Positions 14,191-23,284 are shown, numbered from the stretch's first letter. The stretch: DNA of 64,000 nucleotides from Pectobacterium wasabiae CFBP 3304 (GCF_001742185.1 NZ_CP015750.1:744001-808000), one strand, 5' to 3'. The notes: a model not told the origin generated them from the letters alone. Program-made: numbers and translations.

Positions 14191-14736
14191 ATGGCCAGCA
14201 GAGGCGTTAATAAAGTGATTCTTGTCGGGAACCTGGGTCAAGACCCGGAAGTCCGCTATATGCCGAATGGTGGTGCAGTTGCCAACATCACGCTGGCTAC
14301 GTCGGAAAGCTGGCGTGACAAGCAAACCGGTGAACAGAAAGAGAAGACCGAATGGCACCGTGTGGTTCTGTTCGGCAAACTGGCTGAAGTGGCGGGTGAA
14401 TACCTGCGTAAAGGCTCTCAAGTCTACATCGAAGGCGCACTGCAAACCCGTAAATGGGCCGATCAAGCTGGCGTAGAGCGTTACACCACCGAAGTGGTCG
14501 TTAACGTCGGCGGTACCATGCAAATGCTGGGTGGACGTCAGGGCGGCGGCGCACCCGCAGGCGGTGGTAATGCAGGTGGCGGCCAGCAACAAGGTGGCTG
14601 GGGTCAACCTCAGCAACCGCAGGGTGGCAACCAGTTCAGCGGTGGCGCACAAGCTCAGCAGCGCCCAGCGCAAAATAGCGCCCCTGCGCAAAGCAACGAA
14701 CCCCCAATGGATTTCGACGACGATATTCCGTTCTAA
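14191..14736 (+). CDS. ssb: Single-stranded DNA-binding protein
   Basis: The 181-residue protein has the OB-fold domain (residues 1-112, opening [20 protein letters not shown]), a Gly/Gln-rich flexible linker, and the acidic tip MDFDDDIPF that recruits other replication and repair proteins. It works as a tetramer at replication forks and repair sites. An aggaga ribosome site precedes the ATG. It is divergent from uvrA with a LexA box between, and a strong terminator follows. Confidence 0.98.
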   Translation: MASRGVNKVILVGNLGQDPEVRYMPNGGAVANITLATSESWRDKQTGEQKEKTEWHRVVLFGKLAEVAGEYLRKGSQVYIEGALQTRKWADQAGVERYTTEVVVNVGGTMQMLGGRQGGGAPAGGGNAGGGQQQGGWGQPQQPQGGNQFSGGAQAQQRPAQNSAPAQSNEPPMDFDDDIPF

Positions 14737-14779
14737 CAGCGGCTCGCCTATCAACGCCGTTTATCAAAACATCCTATTA

Positions 14780-14806
14780 AACCCCGATTTATCGGGGTTT
14801 TTTCAT
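14780..14806 (+). terminator. Rho-independent terminator after ssb
   Basis: A GC-rich stem aaccccgat-tt-atcggggtt is followed directly by a T run (tttttc). This is a classic intrinsic terminator 45 bases after the ssb stop. Confidence 0.92.
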
Positions 14807-14985
14807 TTTGTGGTGTATAGAAAAACCAAACAGAAACAATCAACCAAGGAAATCATCACATCATGTGCGTTTCGTGCTCAGTAGTATAAGCAGAGCACAA
14901 TCGGTGCAGTTATTTCTCCATCGCTACTGAAAAATAGCAAAGCCTTATCAATGGGGTGTAAACGCTATATATGGAGATATAACGT

Positions 14986-16827
14986 ATGGAAAAAAATAGT
15001 GCACACCGCACCGCTAACAAGAATCAATCCCAAAGTACTGTCAACCACACATCCTCGACACAGGCTAACCACGCGGCAACAGGACGCTATTCTTTCAGGC
15101 TCGCTGCGCTTGCTGTCACCGTCTCAGGTTTGCTTTTTTCCTCACCCGCGCTAATGGCAGCAGAAACAGCAGCGACTGCCGATTTAGTTTTACGTAATGG
15201 CAGTATTTATACCGTTAATCAAGGTCAGCCGTGGGCGGAAGCCGTCGCAGTACGCGATGGCCGCTATGTTTTCATCGGTTCAAATGCACAGGCAGCAGAG
15301 TTTATCGGCCCGAAAACGCAGGTGGTTGACCTCAATGGCAGTATGGCAATGCCGGGTATTAATGATGTCCATGCTCATCCATTAGACGGTGGCTATGAAG
15401 ATATTTATTCCTGTAACTTCGCACAAACAAGCTCACTGGACGACATTCTGAGTCAGGTTAGTGAATGTGCGAAAAAAGCTGGTCCCGGAGAATGGGTGAT
15501 CGGCTCGGCCTGGGGCAGCCCGAGTATGGCGGAACTTTCTACCGCTGAAGCGCTGGCTAAATTGGATAAAGTCAGTAACGGACGTCCGGTCATTCTGCGT
15601 GACGATTCTTACCATAACCGCTGGATTAACAGCGAAGCAATGCGTCTGGCCGCTATCACCGCACAGTCCGTTAGCCCAGCCGGTGGCGTCATTGTTAAAG
15701 ATGCAAAAACAGGTGAACCCACGAGCCTGTTGCAAGAATTCCCCGCGTTCCAGCATGTACAAAGTCTGGTCCCCGTGCGCACGGAAGAGCAACGTCTGAC
15801 ATCAGGGCGCGGAGCCGCAAAAACGATGGTGTCGTTGGGTATTACCGGCGTGCAGGAAGCGGTCAGTTCAGAAGTGAATCTGCGCATCTGGAGCAAGATT
15901 GACCGGGCAGAAGGTCTGCCTCTGCGTATTATCGGCTCGATCGTCTCCACTCCTCTGTTGGATGAAGGCGCTGCGGGTCTGGAGTTGGTCGCCCGACGCG
16001 ATGTCTATCGCACCACGAACTTCTTCCCCGATCGTTTTAAATTTGTTTTGGATGGTGTTCCACCAGCTCATACCGCAAAGCTGATTGATCCCTATCTGCC
16101 AACCAAAGCCCATGGCGATCACTATCACGGTGATACCCACTACACCACCGAGCAAGTCGTCGAGATTCTGTCCAAGCTGGATAAGCAAGGTATATCAACC
16201 AAGCTTCATGCTGCGGGAGATGGTTCACTGCGTCTGGCGCTCGATGCCGTTGAGCAGGTACGTAAAATCAATGGACCAAATGGTCCGATGCATCAAATCG
16301 CGCATACGCATTTGATCTCACCGCAAGATATGCCACGCTTCGCACAGTTGCGGGTTGCCGCCGATCTCTCGCCGATGCTGTGGTTCCCGTCCGATATGAC
16401 TAACGCCAGCGTCGTGACCATTGGCGAAGAACGTATGAAGGATTTTGTCCCTACGGTTAAATTGTTACGTTCTGGCGCGGTGGTCGCTGGCGGCTCTGAC
16501 TGGCCAGCCGGTGGCCCAACGCCATCTCCCTGGATCGGTATTGAAGGTCTGGTAACACGCCAGAATCCGCTGGGTGATGCACCCGGCACACTGGCTCCTG
16601 AAGAGGCCGTCGATCTGTCTGAAGCGATTCGTATCTATACCATCAACAGCGCGAAAGCGATGGGTATAGAGAAAGAGACGGGATCGGTCGAGCTGGGTAA
16701 ATCCGCCGATCTGATCGTATTGGATCGCCACTTGTTCAACGTACCGATCAAACAGGTTCATCGTGCCAACGTAGTCAAAACATATTTCAAAGGCCAGCTC
16801 GTCCATTCAGCGCCAGATAAATCCTAA
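14986..16827 (+). CDS. Exported amidohydrolase, YtcJ-like
   Basis: The 613-residue protein belongs to the metal-dependent amidohydrolase family (YtcJ/Amidohydro_3 type). The metal site is visible as H129 and H131 in NDVHAHP, H408 in KLHAAGDG, H440/H442 in AHTHL, and D505 in GGSDWPAG. An aggaga-like ribosome site (ggagatataac) supports the ATG at 14986. The N-terminus has about 33 polar residues, then a hydrophobic core and an SPALMAAE cleavage site, giving a signal peptide with an unusually long leading part; the mature enzyme should be periplasmic. The substrate cannot be read from sequence; relatives act on amides and cyclic amides. It stands alone, after the ssb terminator. Confidence 0.85.
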   Translation: MEKNSAHRTANKNQSQSTVNHTSSTQANHAATGRYSFRLAALAVTVSGLLFSSPALMAAETAATADLVLRNGSIYTVNQGQPWAEAVAVRDGRYVFIGSNAQAAEFIGPKTQVVDLNGSMAMPGINDVHAHPLDGGYEDIYSCNFAQTSSLDDILSQVSECAKKAGPGEWVIGSAWGSPSMAELSTAEALAKLDKVSNGRPVILRDDSYHNRWINSEAMRLAAITAQSVSPAGGVIVKDAKTGEPTSLLQEFPAFQHVQSLVPVRTEEQRLTSGRGAAKTMVSLGITGVQEAVSSEVNLRIWSKIDRAEGLPLRIIGSIVSTPLLDEGAAGLELVARRDVYRTTNFFPDRFKFVLDGVPPAHTAKLIDPYLPTKAHGDHYHGDTHYTTEQVVEILSKLDKQGISTKLHAAGDGSLRLALDAVEQVRKINGPNGPMHQIAHTHLISPQDMPRFAQLRVAADLSPMLWFPSDMTNASVVTIGEERMKDFVPTVKLLRSGAVVAGGSDWPAGGPTPSPWIGIEGLVTRQNPLGDAPGTLAPEEAVDLSEAIRIYTINSAKAMGIEKETGSVELGKSADLIVLDRHLFNVPIKQVHRANVVKTYFKGQLVHSAPDKS

Positions 16828-17128
16828 CGTATAGCGCAATCAGTAATACCGAGTAAATATCAGGGTGCGTTCGATGCGAACGCACCTGCAAACACCGCTC
16901 TCCCCCTATTCCCGTGTACTGTGTTGTGCCGAGAGAAGGCGCAAGAAAAGCACTGCGGTCGTCTGTATTGGCATACTCAGGAGACCAATAAAACAGCGCA
17001 GCGTCTTTATGGTTGGGTTGCAGAAAAACCGGGCGTTACCGAATATAGAATGCCGCTTTAATTATCAAACATTCGGCAGTAAAGTGACGACGTGCAGCAC
17101 ACACGCCGTATATAAATGGATTTACAAA
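16828..17128. other. Gap with a strong hairpin
   Basis: The 301 bases after the amidohydrolase contain a perfect 10-bp hairpin with a three-base loop (ggtgcgttcg at 16864-16873, cgaacgcacc at 16877-16886). There is no T run behind it, so it may be a weak or Rho-assisted terminator. The next gene could in principle open at GTG 16865, but that start lies inside the hairpin and codes for an unconvincing basic leader. Confidence 0.5.
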
Positions 17129-17719
17129 ATGAACTACCAATCAACACCCCTTTTTATCTACACCGTCAGGATCTTTTTTACGATTTGCCTCTGTGGCGCA
17201 CTGGCCGTTGCCGGTATCAGCGCCCCAGTCTTCTACCTTCTGGCAATGAAGCTGGCTTACCCCGTCATCCTCTCCCTGCGATTACACAGCCTGAGTGAAA
17301 AAGGCATCGCTTTCTTGCCTAAGGAAAAGAGCGAATGGATGGTCTATGTACACGGTATCCCGGTGCGTGAAACCAGAACATCATTCACCAATCCGTATTT
17401 TTTTAGCGCCGAAAGCATGCGGACGTTTTCCCTACGAGCCTACACAGGAAAGCTGTTGATTCAGATCTGCGCCGTCATCTTGTTGGTGCAACAGACTATG
17501 GCAGTCAACTGGCCATGGCTTTATCTTGGCGTGGTTATTGTCGCGCTCTGGTTTGCCTATGCGCTTGCTATGACCGTGATTGAGCTTGTTTCAATTATGA
17601 GAGATCGCTGGTTTATCGAGAAACTCGTCTCCCCTAGCCAAAGCGAGTGGTACGGCGGATATATCAATTTCCGCGACTACCGTGTTGCGGTTTTTGAACG
17701 ACTGCTGTCGCTGAAATAG
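17129..17719 (+). CDS. Unrecognised membrane protein
   Basis: From ATG 17129 the product is 196 residues, starting MNYQSTPLFIYTVRIFF. It has two hydrophobic segments in the first 60 residues and two more around residues 110-155, with a hydrophilic 50-residue stretch between and a soluble C-terminus, so a four-helix inner-membrane protein is likely. No known family was recognised. No good Shine-Dalgarno sequence precedes the start. The frame is open upstream to 16865, but that extension crosses a hairpin and has no membrane-protein character. It converges with the AhpD-like gene. Confidence 0.6.
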   Translation: MNYQSTPLFIYTVRIFFTICLCGALAVAGISAPVFYLLAMKLAYPVILSLRLHSLSEKGIAFLPKEKSEWMVYVHGIPVRETRTSFTNPYFFSAESMRTFSLRAYTGKLLIQICAVILLVQQTMAVNWPWLYLGVVIVALWFAYALAMTVIELVSIMRDRWFIEKLVSPSQSEWYGGYINFRDYRVAVFERLLSLK

Positions 17720-17846
17720 CATCCCGTCTATTTCAGTCGCCGTACTGATTCTCAGATTCTCACCAGCCCCGCCAGTTCGGTACGTTGTGCAATGCAGAGT
17801 CCCTGTGCTGGCATCATTTGCTGAGCCAGCAAGCAGTTGCCATACC

Positions 17847-18278
17847 TTATTGACGCATGCCGATCGCCAAGCGATTAAAGGCACTCATCAGCGCGACAGC
17901 AAAGCTCAGATCGGCGATCTCGGCATCGCTGAAATACACCTTCAACGGCTCGAAATCTTCATCAGGCGCGTGGCTGCGAGCCACGTCCACAAGCGATTCA
18001 GTCCAGGCCAGCGCCGCGCGCTCACGTTCATTGAACTGCGCGCTCACACGCCAACCAGCCAGACTGTCCAGCTTAGCATCCGGCACGCCGTCGGCACGCA
18101 GAGCCGACGCATGCATTTCAAGGCAGAAGGCGCAGCCGTTAATTTGCGAAACACGCAAATAGACCAATTCGATCAGTTGTTTTCCAAGGCTGCTCTTGTC
18201 CAGGGCTTTCTTGGTAATGCCAAACCCTTGATAGGCTTCTGCCGAGAGGGTTTGGTAAGGCAAGCGAAGTGTACTCAT
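17847..18278 (-). CDS. Carboxymuconolactone decarboxylase/AhpD-like protein
   Basis: The 143-residue protein has the CxxC motif CAFC followed three residues later by histidine (CAFCLEMHASALR), the signature of AhpD-type carboxymuconolactone decarboxylase family proteins. In AhpD these cysteines give a thiol-dependent peroxidase or reductase activity. Full length and intact. It is downstream of, and in the same direction as, the GNAT gene (139-base gap), and both diverge from a MocR regulator that may control them. The physiological substrate is unknown. Confidence 0.88.
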   Translation of the reverse strand: MSTLRLPYQTLSAEAYQGFGITKKALDKSSLGKQLIELVYLRVSQINGCAFCLEMHASALRADGVPDAKLDSLAGWRVSAQFNERERAALAWTESLVDVARSHAPDEDFEPLKVYFSDAEIADLSFAVALMSAFNRLAIGMRQ

Positions 18279-18417
18279 AGAAAATCTCCAATCAGAAATG
18301 AAAGAACGAGAAAAGAAGCGAATGCATAAAGCGGCTAAGCCGATGTTTCAACCGCCGGGGTAATCCGATCTTGCCACCCAAAGTGACTGCGACGTCGTTG
18401 CTTCATGGCTACCACAC

Positions 18418-18849
18418 CTACAGCACCTGGCTGAAATGCAGCCCCCTGGAGAGCAATCCCTGACGAAAATAGAAGCGTTGTGCCAGCGAATTGCCCAGGG
18501 CCGTATCGAGCACCAGATGAGCACAGTCTTGCCGCTGCGCTTCCTCGCGCATTGCCTCGATCAGCAGGCCACCGAGCCCCTGATGGCGGACATCTACGGT
18601 AGCCACAAGGTCATCAACATAGAGGAATCGGCCATACAATAGGTTTTCCTGGATGCGGTAACCCACCAACCCCATGACGCGATCGCCCTGCCATGCCGCC
18701 AGCAGATGATAGCCTTGCCCAGCTTGACGACGAGCCTGCGCGGTGAATGCGGCAGCATCAGGAAGATGAGGTCGCAGCTCCCGCATAACATTGAAGCAAG
18801 CCAGGTAATCCCGATCGCTGTCGATGAGGCTCAATCGAAAGGTGCTCAT
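18418..18849 (-). CDS. GNAT family N-acetyltransferase
   Basis: The ATG at 18849, with an AAGGAG site nine bases upstream, gives 143 residues (MSTFRLSLIDSDRDY). The acetyl-CoA loop is visible as VDVRHQGLGGLLIEAM, preceded by the strand LYVDDLVA. A longer open frame up to 18948 has no ribosome site and overlaps the divergent regulator, so it is not used. The acetyl acceptor is unknown. It is paired with the AhpD-like gene and is divergent from the MocR regulator by 91 bases, an arrangement common for drug or metabolite acetyltransferases under local control. Confidence 0.85.
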   Translation of the reverse strand: MSTFRLSLIDSDRDYLACFNVMRELRPHLPDAAAFTAQARRQAGQGYHLLAAWQGDRVMGLVGYRIQENLLYGRFLYVDDLVATVDVRHQGLGGLLIEAMREEAQRQDCAHLVLDTALGNSLAQRFYFRQGLLSRGLHFSQVL

Positions 18850-18940
18850 GTCAATCTCCTTGTAATGAAGCCAGTATGTTAGGAAAATAATGCCCCATAA
18901 AGAAGGTGCAAGAATTGAATAAATGAATAGGACATAACAT

Positions 18941-20359
18941 ATGGACATGCAGCAACTGAAGCCAAGCAGGGAACACGATGCACCGCTCTATTTACAGTTG
19001 TATCGACGCTATCGAGACGCCATTACCGCCGGAAAACTTCATCCAGGCGATCGCGTACCGTCCGTGCGCAGCCTTGCCAGTGAACTGAATCTGGCACGAG
19101 GCACGGTCGAAATGGCTTATCAGATGCTGGTCAGTGAAGGCTATTTCCTGACACGCGGCCCAGCGGGTACGGTCGTCTCACCCCAGTTAGAAAAGCTGGT
19201 AGAGTCGGGATACATCACGCCATCCCGTTCTCAAATCCCCTCGCGCCCACAAATCGAGACCGCTCAAGTACAACCTTTCCAGCTCGGCTTACCTGCACTG
19301 GATGCCTTTCCCCGCAAGACCTGGGCGCGCCTTGCCGGGCACAATTTACGCACTCTGGATACGGCAGCCATGACCTATCCCGATCCGGCGGGCTATGAAC
19401 CACTTCGGCGAGCCATCGTGACCTATCTGGGGATCTCGCGCGGCATCACCTGCACACACGAGCAGGTGTTCATCACCGCAGGCTACCGGGGAGCGTTGGA
19501 GTTGGTGTGCCGTACATTGTTACAACCCGGTGATAGTGGATGGTTCGAAGATCCCGGCTATCTCTTCGCTCGCCAGTTTTTGGCGCGAGCAGGTATGAAT
19601 CTGGAACCTATTCCGGTGGATGAGGAAGGCCTGAATGTGGACATGGGTCAGCAGCGAGCCGCAGAGGCACGCTTTGCCGTGGTGACCCCCACGCACCAAA
19701 GCCCCATGGGAGTGGCGTTGTCCTTGCCCCGACGACTGCAACTGCTGGAATGGGCCAGCCACCGCCGATCATGGATCATCGAGGACGACTACGACAGCGA
19801 GTTCCGTTACCACGGCCGGCCATTGCCGGCGCTGAAAAGCCTGGATCGCGACGGACGTGTGCTCTATACCGGCACCTTCAGTAAGGTACTGTTTCCCGGC
19901 CTACGCTTAGCCTATCTGGTGGTCCCTGAACCGCAGATCGAACGCTTCAGGGATACGGCGAATCACTTTTGCTGCGCTGGCTCGATCCTACCCCAAGCCA
20001 CAGTGGCGGATTTCATGGAACAAGGTCACTTTGCCCGCCATTTGCGCAAAATGCGTTCACTGTATGCCATGCGTCGCAGCTATCTGGTCGATGAGCTTTT
20101 ACAGACATTAGGTTCACACCTAACCGTCCAGCCGCAGGCGGGCGGCATTCATGTGTTAGCTACGCTGGCAACCCGTAGCGACGACCAGTCTCTGGCAGCG
20201 GCGGCTCAATCTCACGGTCTTGCTATTCAGGCGCTGAATGACTGGCGAACGTATAGGGCATCACGCGGTGGGATCCTTATGGGATTCACTAATGTGGCCG
20301 ACATTGCGATGGCGAAGGCATTGGTGCATCGACTGGCTGTCGCTATCGGATTATCGTGA
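18941..20359 (+). CDS. MocR/PdxR-type regulator (GntR HTH plus aminotransferase fold)
   Basis: The 472-residue protein has an N-terminal GntR winged helix (residues 15-80: LYLQLYRRYRDAITAGKL, then VPSVRSLASELNLARGTVE) joined to a fold-type I aminotransferase domain. The PLP lysine is K315 in the TGTFSKVLFPG motif. MocR proteins bind PLP as a cofactor or effector and regulate nearby genes. The divergent GNAT and AhpD-like genes are the obvious targets. It starts at ATG 18941 within MDMQQLKPS; a second in-frame ATG is two codons later. Confidence 0.9.
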   Translation: MDMQQLKPSREHDAPLYLQLYRRYRDAITAGKLHPGDRVPSVRSLASELNLARGTVEMAYQMLVSEGYFLTRGPAGTVVSPQLEKLVESGYITPSRSQIPSRPQIETAQVQPFQLGLPALDAFPRKTWARLAGHNLRTLDTAAMTYPDPAGYEPLRRAIVTYLGISRGITCTHEQVFITAGYRGALELVCRTLLQPGDSGWFEDPGYLFARQFLARAGMNLEPIPVDEEGLNVDMGQQRAAEARFAVVTPTHQSPMGVALSLPRRLQLLEWASHRRSWIIEDDYDSEFRYHGRPLPALKSLDRDGRVLYTGTFSKVLFPGLRLAYLVVPEPQIERFRDTANHFCCAGSILPQATVADFMEQGHFARHLRKMRSLYAMRRSYLVDELLQTLGSHLTVQPQAGGIHVLATLATRSDDQSLAAAAQSHGLAIQALNDWRTYRASRGGILMGFTNVADIAMAKALVHRLAVAIGLS

Positions 20360-20583
20360 AAAGATTATTCCACCGCCAGACCGTACTGCTGCCTGTGAAC
20401 TCGCTCTGCATTCATCTCAACGCCTCCCCGATAGGCGATACACTCGACGGCACATGATTAATTGTTTGTCATGATTATGCGTTATACCGCTAGTCTTTTG
20501 GGTTCAACCAGCAAACGCTACCCAAGATCGGCTTACATACTTTTTTACCTATTGCCTCTATCATCATCGCCAAAAAGTGATAC

Positions 20584-20596
20584 GTTATAATATAAC
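20584..20596. promoter_or_regulatory. Zur box before the metal ABC operon
   Basis: The sequence gttataatataac is a perfect inverted repeat around one base and matches the core of the enterobacterial Zur operator at znuA/znuCB as known from E. coli. It also contains a TATAAT hexamer, so zinc-loaded Zur would cover the promoter. It lies 22 bases before the small ORF and 123 before the ATPase gene. Confidence 0.85.
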
Positions 20597-20618
20597 AATT
20601 AATCTTTTACCGATGATA

Positions 20619-20723
20619 ATGACAAGTTTTTACTCCCTCTCCGCGCTGAAGCGCGTGTTACTGATTTCTCTGCTGTTGGCACTGTTGTGGCTGATGGTTT
20701 GGTGGGCGGTGATGTTGCCATGA
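20619..20723 (+). CDS. Small membrane ORF (34 aa) leading the zinc ABC operon
   Basis: ATG 20619 (or 20613, two codons earlier) opens a 34-residue peptide, MTSFYSLSALKRVLLISLLL and onward, with a basic turn followed by one strongly hydrophobic helix rich in Leu and Trp. Its stop overlaps the ATG of the ABC ATPase gene (ATGA at 20720-20723), the layout of translational coupling. It lies directly behind the Zur box, so it would be zinc-regulated. No clear Shine-Dalgarno sequence is seen, which lowers confidence. It could be a regulatory leader peptide or a small subunit of the importer. Confidence 0.5.
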   Translation: MTSFYSLSALKRVLLISLLLALLWLMVWWAVMLP

Positions 20724-21430
20724 TTGCCCTACAGGAACTGGCTTTTGGCTACCGTGGTCAACCGCCACTCGCGACGCTCAGCGGCTGTTTTCATCAGGGA
20801 TCGCTGACGGCGATTATTGGCGCGAATGGCACGGGGAAATCCACCCTGTTGAAAACGCTGGCAGGCTTGCTGCCGCCGCTTTACGGCACGTTCAGCCTCG
20901 GTGCTGGCGGTAAAGAGAATGATATTGGCTATTTACCGCAGCTCTCCGAATTCGATCGGCAGTTTCCTATCAACGTGCGCGATCTGGTGCTGATGGGTTC
21001 ACTGCCCCATCGCGGATTGTTACGGAGTATTAACGCCAACTGGCACCGTAAAGCCATTGATGCACTCGACGCCGTCTCCATGGCAGATTTCGCCGATCGG
21101 CATATTGGCGTCCTGTCCGGTGGACAGCTACAGCGCGTGCTCTTTGCGCGGCTATTGCTGACACAAGCTCCGATCATTCTGCTGGATGAGCCTTTTACCG
21201 GCGTCGATAGCCACACCACGCAGGCACTCTTGCAGATTATCGAACAACTTCACGCCGAAGGCAGAACCATCCTTACCGTGTTGCACGATCTGGAGCTAAT
21301 TGGGCAGCACTTTCCAACGGTCTTGCAACTCACCCAGAGCGGCCATCGCTGGGGAGATGCCCAACCCATATTACATAGCCTGCGCAAGGCAGAAAGTGAT
21401 ACGCCAACGCTCAGGATCGTCACGTCATGA
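20720..21430 (+). CDS. Zinc ABC transporter ATP-binding protein
   Basis: The ATG at 20720 gives 236 residues beginning MIALQELAFGYRGQ. Motifs are in order: Walker A GANGTGKST, signature LSGGQLQRV, Walker B IILLDEPF, and H-loop VLHDLELIG. This is the ATPase of a cluster A-I metal importer. An in-frame start at 20687 is less likely because the 20720 ATG is coupled to the small ORF stop. It overlaps the permease gene by four bases. Zinc as substrate is inferred from the Zur box and the binding protein ligands. Confidence 0.92.
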   Translation: MIALQELAFGYRGQPPLATLSGCFHQGSLTAIIGANGTGKSTLLKTLAGLLPPLYGTFSLGAGGKENDIGYLPQLSEFDRQFPINVRDLVLMGSLPHRGLLRSINANWHRKAIDALDAVSMADFADRHIGVLSGGQLQRVLFARLLLTQAPIILLDEPFTGVDSHTTQALLQIIEQLHAEGRTILTVLHDLELIGQHFPTVLQLTQSGHRWGDAQPILHSLRKAESDTPTLRIVTS

Positions 21431-22281
21431 TGCTATTTCACCTGATTACTTCTCCTTTTGCCGAATTCGGTTTTATGCGCCGTGCGCTAGTCGGCTGTTT
21501 GGTACTCACGTTAAGCGCCGCGCCGCTAGGCTGTTTCCTGCTGTTGCGGCGTATGAGCCTGATTGGCGATGCGCTGTCGCATGCGGTGTTACCCGGCGTC
21601 GCCATCGGCTACCTCATCTCGGGGATGTCACTGCTGGCGATGGGCATCGGTGGCTTCATCGCCGGACTATCGGTCGCCATGCTTTCTGGCTTCGTCACCC
21701 GCCACACAGAATTAAAAGAGGATGCCAGCTTTGCCGGATTTTACCTCGGTTCGCTGGCGCTCGGCGTCACGCTAGTTTCGCTGCGCGGCTCCAGCATCGA
21801 TCTGCTGCATGTGCTGTTCGGATCGATTCTGGCAGTGGATCGCGCCGCGCTGATCGACATTGCGCTAATCGGTTCAGCCTCCCTGCTGGTACTGGCGGTG
21901 ATCTATCGGGCGCTGGTGATTGAATCATTTGATGTGACCTTCCTGCGCATCAGTTCAGGGCGCTATCGGGCATTGATCCACGGTCTGTTTTTGTCGCTGG
22001 TGGTGCTAAATCTGGTCGCAGGATTCCAACTGCTAGGCACGCTGATGACGGTCGGCATGATGATGCTGCCCGCCGCCAGCGCACGGTTCTGGACACAGCA
22101 CCTGCCCGTCATGCTCGGTATTGCGGTGCTGCAAGGAATGGTCGCCAGCCTGATCGGGCTGCTGTGGTCTTACTATGCCGAGTTGCCTGCTGGCCCCGCC
22201 ATCATCCTGACGATGACGCTGTTTTTCTGTTTCTCCGTCTGCGTTGGTCACCACGGCGGGCTGTTACGCCTACGTCGTTGA
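21427..22281 (+). CDS. Zinc ABC transporter permease, ABC-3 family
   Basis: The 284-residue protein is a multi-helix membrane permease (about eight hydrophobic segments) with the conserved features GDALSHAVLPGVAIGYL near residue 50 and GTLMTVGMMMLPAASAR near residue 205. These are typical of ZnuB/MntB-type permeases. Only one permease gene is present, so the pore would be a homodimer. It is coupled to the ATPase gene by an ATGA overlap and followed 40 bases later by the binding protein gene. Confidence 0.92.
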   Translation: MMLFHLITSPFAEFGFMRRALVGCLVLTLSAAPLGCFLLLRRMSLIGDALSHAVLPGVAIGYLISGMSLLAMGIGGFIAGLSVAMLSGFVTRHTELKEDASFAGFYLGSLALGVTLVSLRGSSIDLLHVLFGSILAVDRAALIDIALIGSASLLVLAVIYRALVIESFDVTFLRISSGRYRALIHGLFLSLVVLNLVAGFQLLGTLMTVGMMMLPAASARFWTQHLPVMLGIAVLQGMVASLIGLLWSYYAELPAGPAIILTMTLFFCFSVCVGHHGGLLRLRR

Positions 22282-22321
22282 TCGATAAATTTCGTTATCT
22301 GCAACTTTCTGTGAGGGAAAA

Positions 22322-23200
22322 ATGAAACGTTCACTACTCGCTATCGCGTTATCCGGCCTGCTGCTTAGCCCACTGGCGATGGCAAAGAATCTTGATGTTG
22401 TTGCCAGCTTTTCCGTACTTGGTGATATGGTCAGCCACATCGGCGGCGATCGTGTTACCGTGACCGATCTGGTGAAGCCGAATGGCGATCCGCATGAGTT
22501 TGAACCGTCGCCAAAAGACAGCAAAACGCTGGCTCATGCCGATCTGGTGTTCGTTAATGGGCTAGGTCTGGAAGGCTGGCTCGATCGTCTGGTCACCGCC
22601 TCCGGCTACCGTGGTGACGTCATTACGGCATCCAACGGGATTGAAACACGCTCGATGGTGGAAGACGGCAAAACCGAAACCGATCCGCATGCCTGGAACA
22701 GCATGAGCAACGGTGTGGTCTACGCGCACAACATCGTCAACGCGCTGGCAAAAGCGGATCCGGCGAATGCCGATTACTATCGCCAGCAGGGTGAAGCCTA
22801 CATCACGCAGCTACAGGAGTTGGATCGTTACGCAAAGAAAACCTTTGCCGACATTCCACCGGAAAAACGTAAGGTACTAACCAGCCATGATGCGTTCGGC
22901 TACTTCAGTCAGGCCTACGGCGTGAAGTTCCTATCGCCAGTGGGCTACTCTACCGAATCTGAAGCCAGCAGCAAAAAAGTGGCCTCGCTGATTAAGCAAA
23001 TCAAGCAAGAGAAGGTGAAAAGCTACTTCATTGAGAACCAGACCGATGGGCGTCTGGTGAAGCAAATCGCCAATGCCAGCGGCGCACAGCCCGGTGGTGA
23101 GCTGTATCCGGAAGCGCTGACTGATGCATCTGGCCCCGCGGCAACCTATACGACCGCGTTTAAGCACAACGTCGATACCCTCGCAGCCAGCATGAAGTAA
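22322..23200 (+). CDS. Zinc-binding periplasmic protein of ABC importer
   Basis: The 292-residue protein has a signal peptide (cleavage after PLAMA at about residue 21) and the cluster A-I metal-binding fold. Metal ligands are H58 in GDPHEFEP, H123 in TDPHAWN and H189 in TSHDAFGYF; a histidine rather than glutamate in the third place is the zinc-type, not the manganese-type, pattern. The His-rich loop of ZnuA is absent, so this is a second, ZnuA-unlike zinc system. A tgaggg ribosome site precedes the ATG. A large hairpin follows the stop. Confidence 0.92.
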   Translation: MKRSLLAIALSGLLLSPLAMAKNLDVVASFSVLGDMVSHIGGDRVTVTDLVKPNGDPHEFEPSPKDSKTLAHADLVFVNGLGLEGWLDRLVTASGYRGDVITASNGIETRSMVEDGKTETDPHAWNSMSNGVVYAHNIVNALAKADPANADYYRQQGEAYITQLQELDRYAKKTFADIPPEKRKVLTSHDAFGYFSQAYGVKFLSPVGYSTESEASSKKVASLIKQIKQEKVKSYFIENQTDGRLVKQIANASGAQPGGELYPEALTDASGPAATYTTAFKHNVDTLAASMK

Positions 23201-23241
23201 GCTCTGCGTCGGCTAACGCCGGGCGTCCAAGAGAAATAGAC

Positions 23242-23284
23242 AAGGGCAGCGATGCCGGGAAACTTCCCGCCAGATGCTGCCCTT
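23242..23284. terminator. Large hairpin between convergent zinc and kinase genes
   Basis: The outer stem is aagggcagc (23242-23250) with gctgccctt (23276-23284), and an inner stem gggaa/ttccc stacks within it. It sits between two converging genes and could end both transcripts, although neither side has a long T run. Confidence 0.65.
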
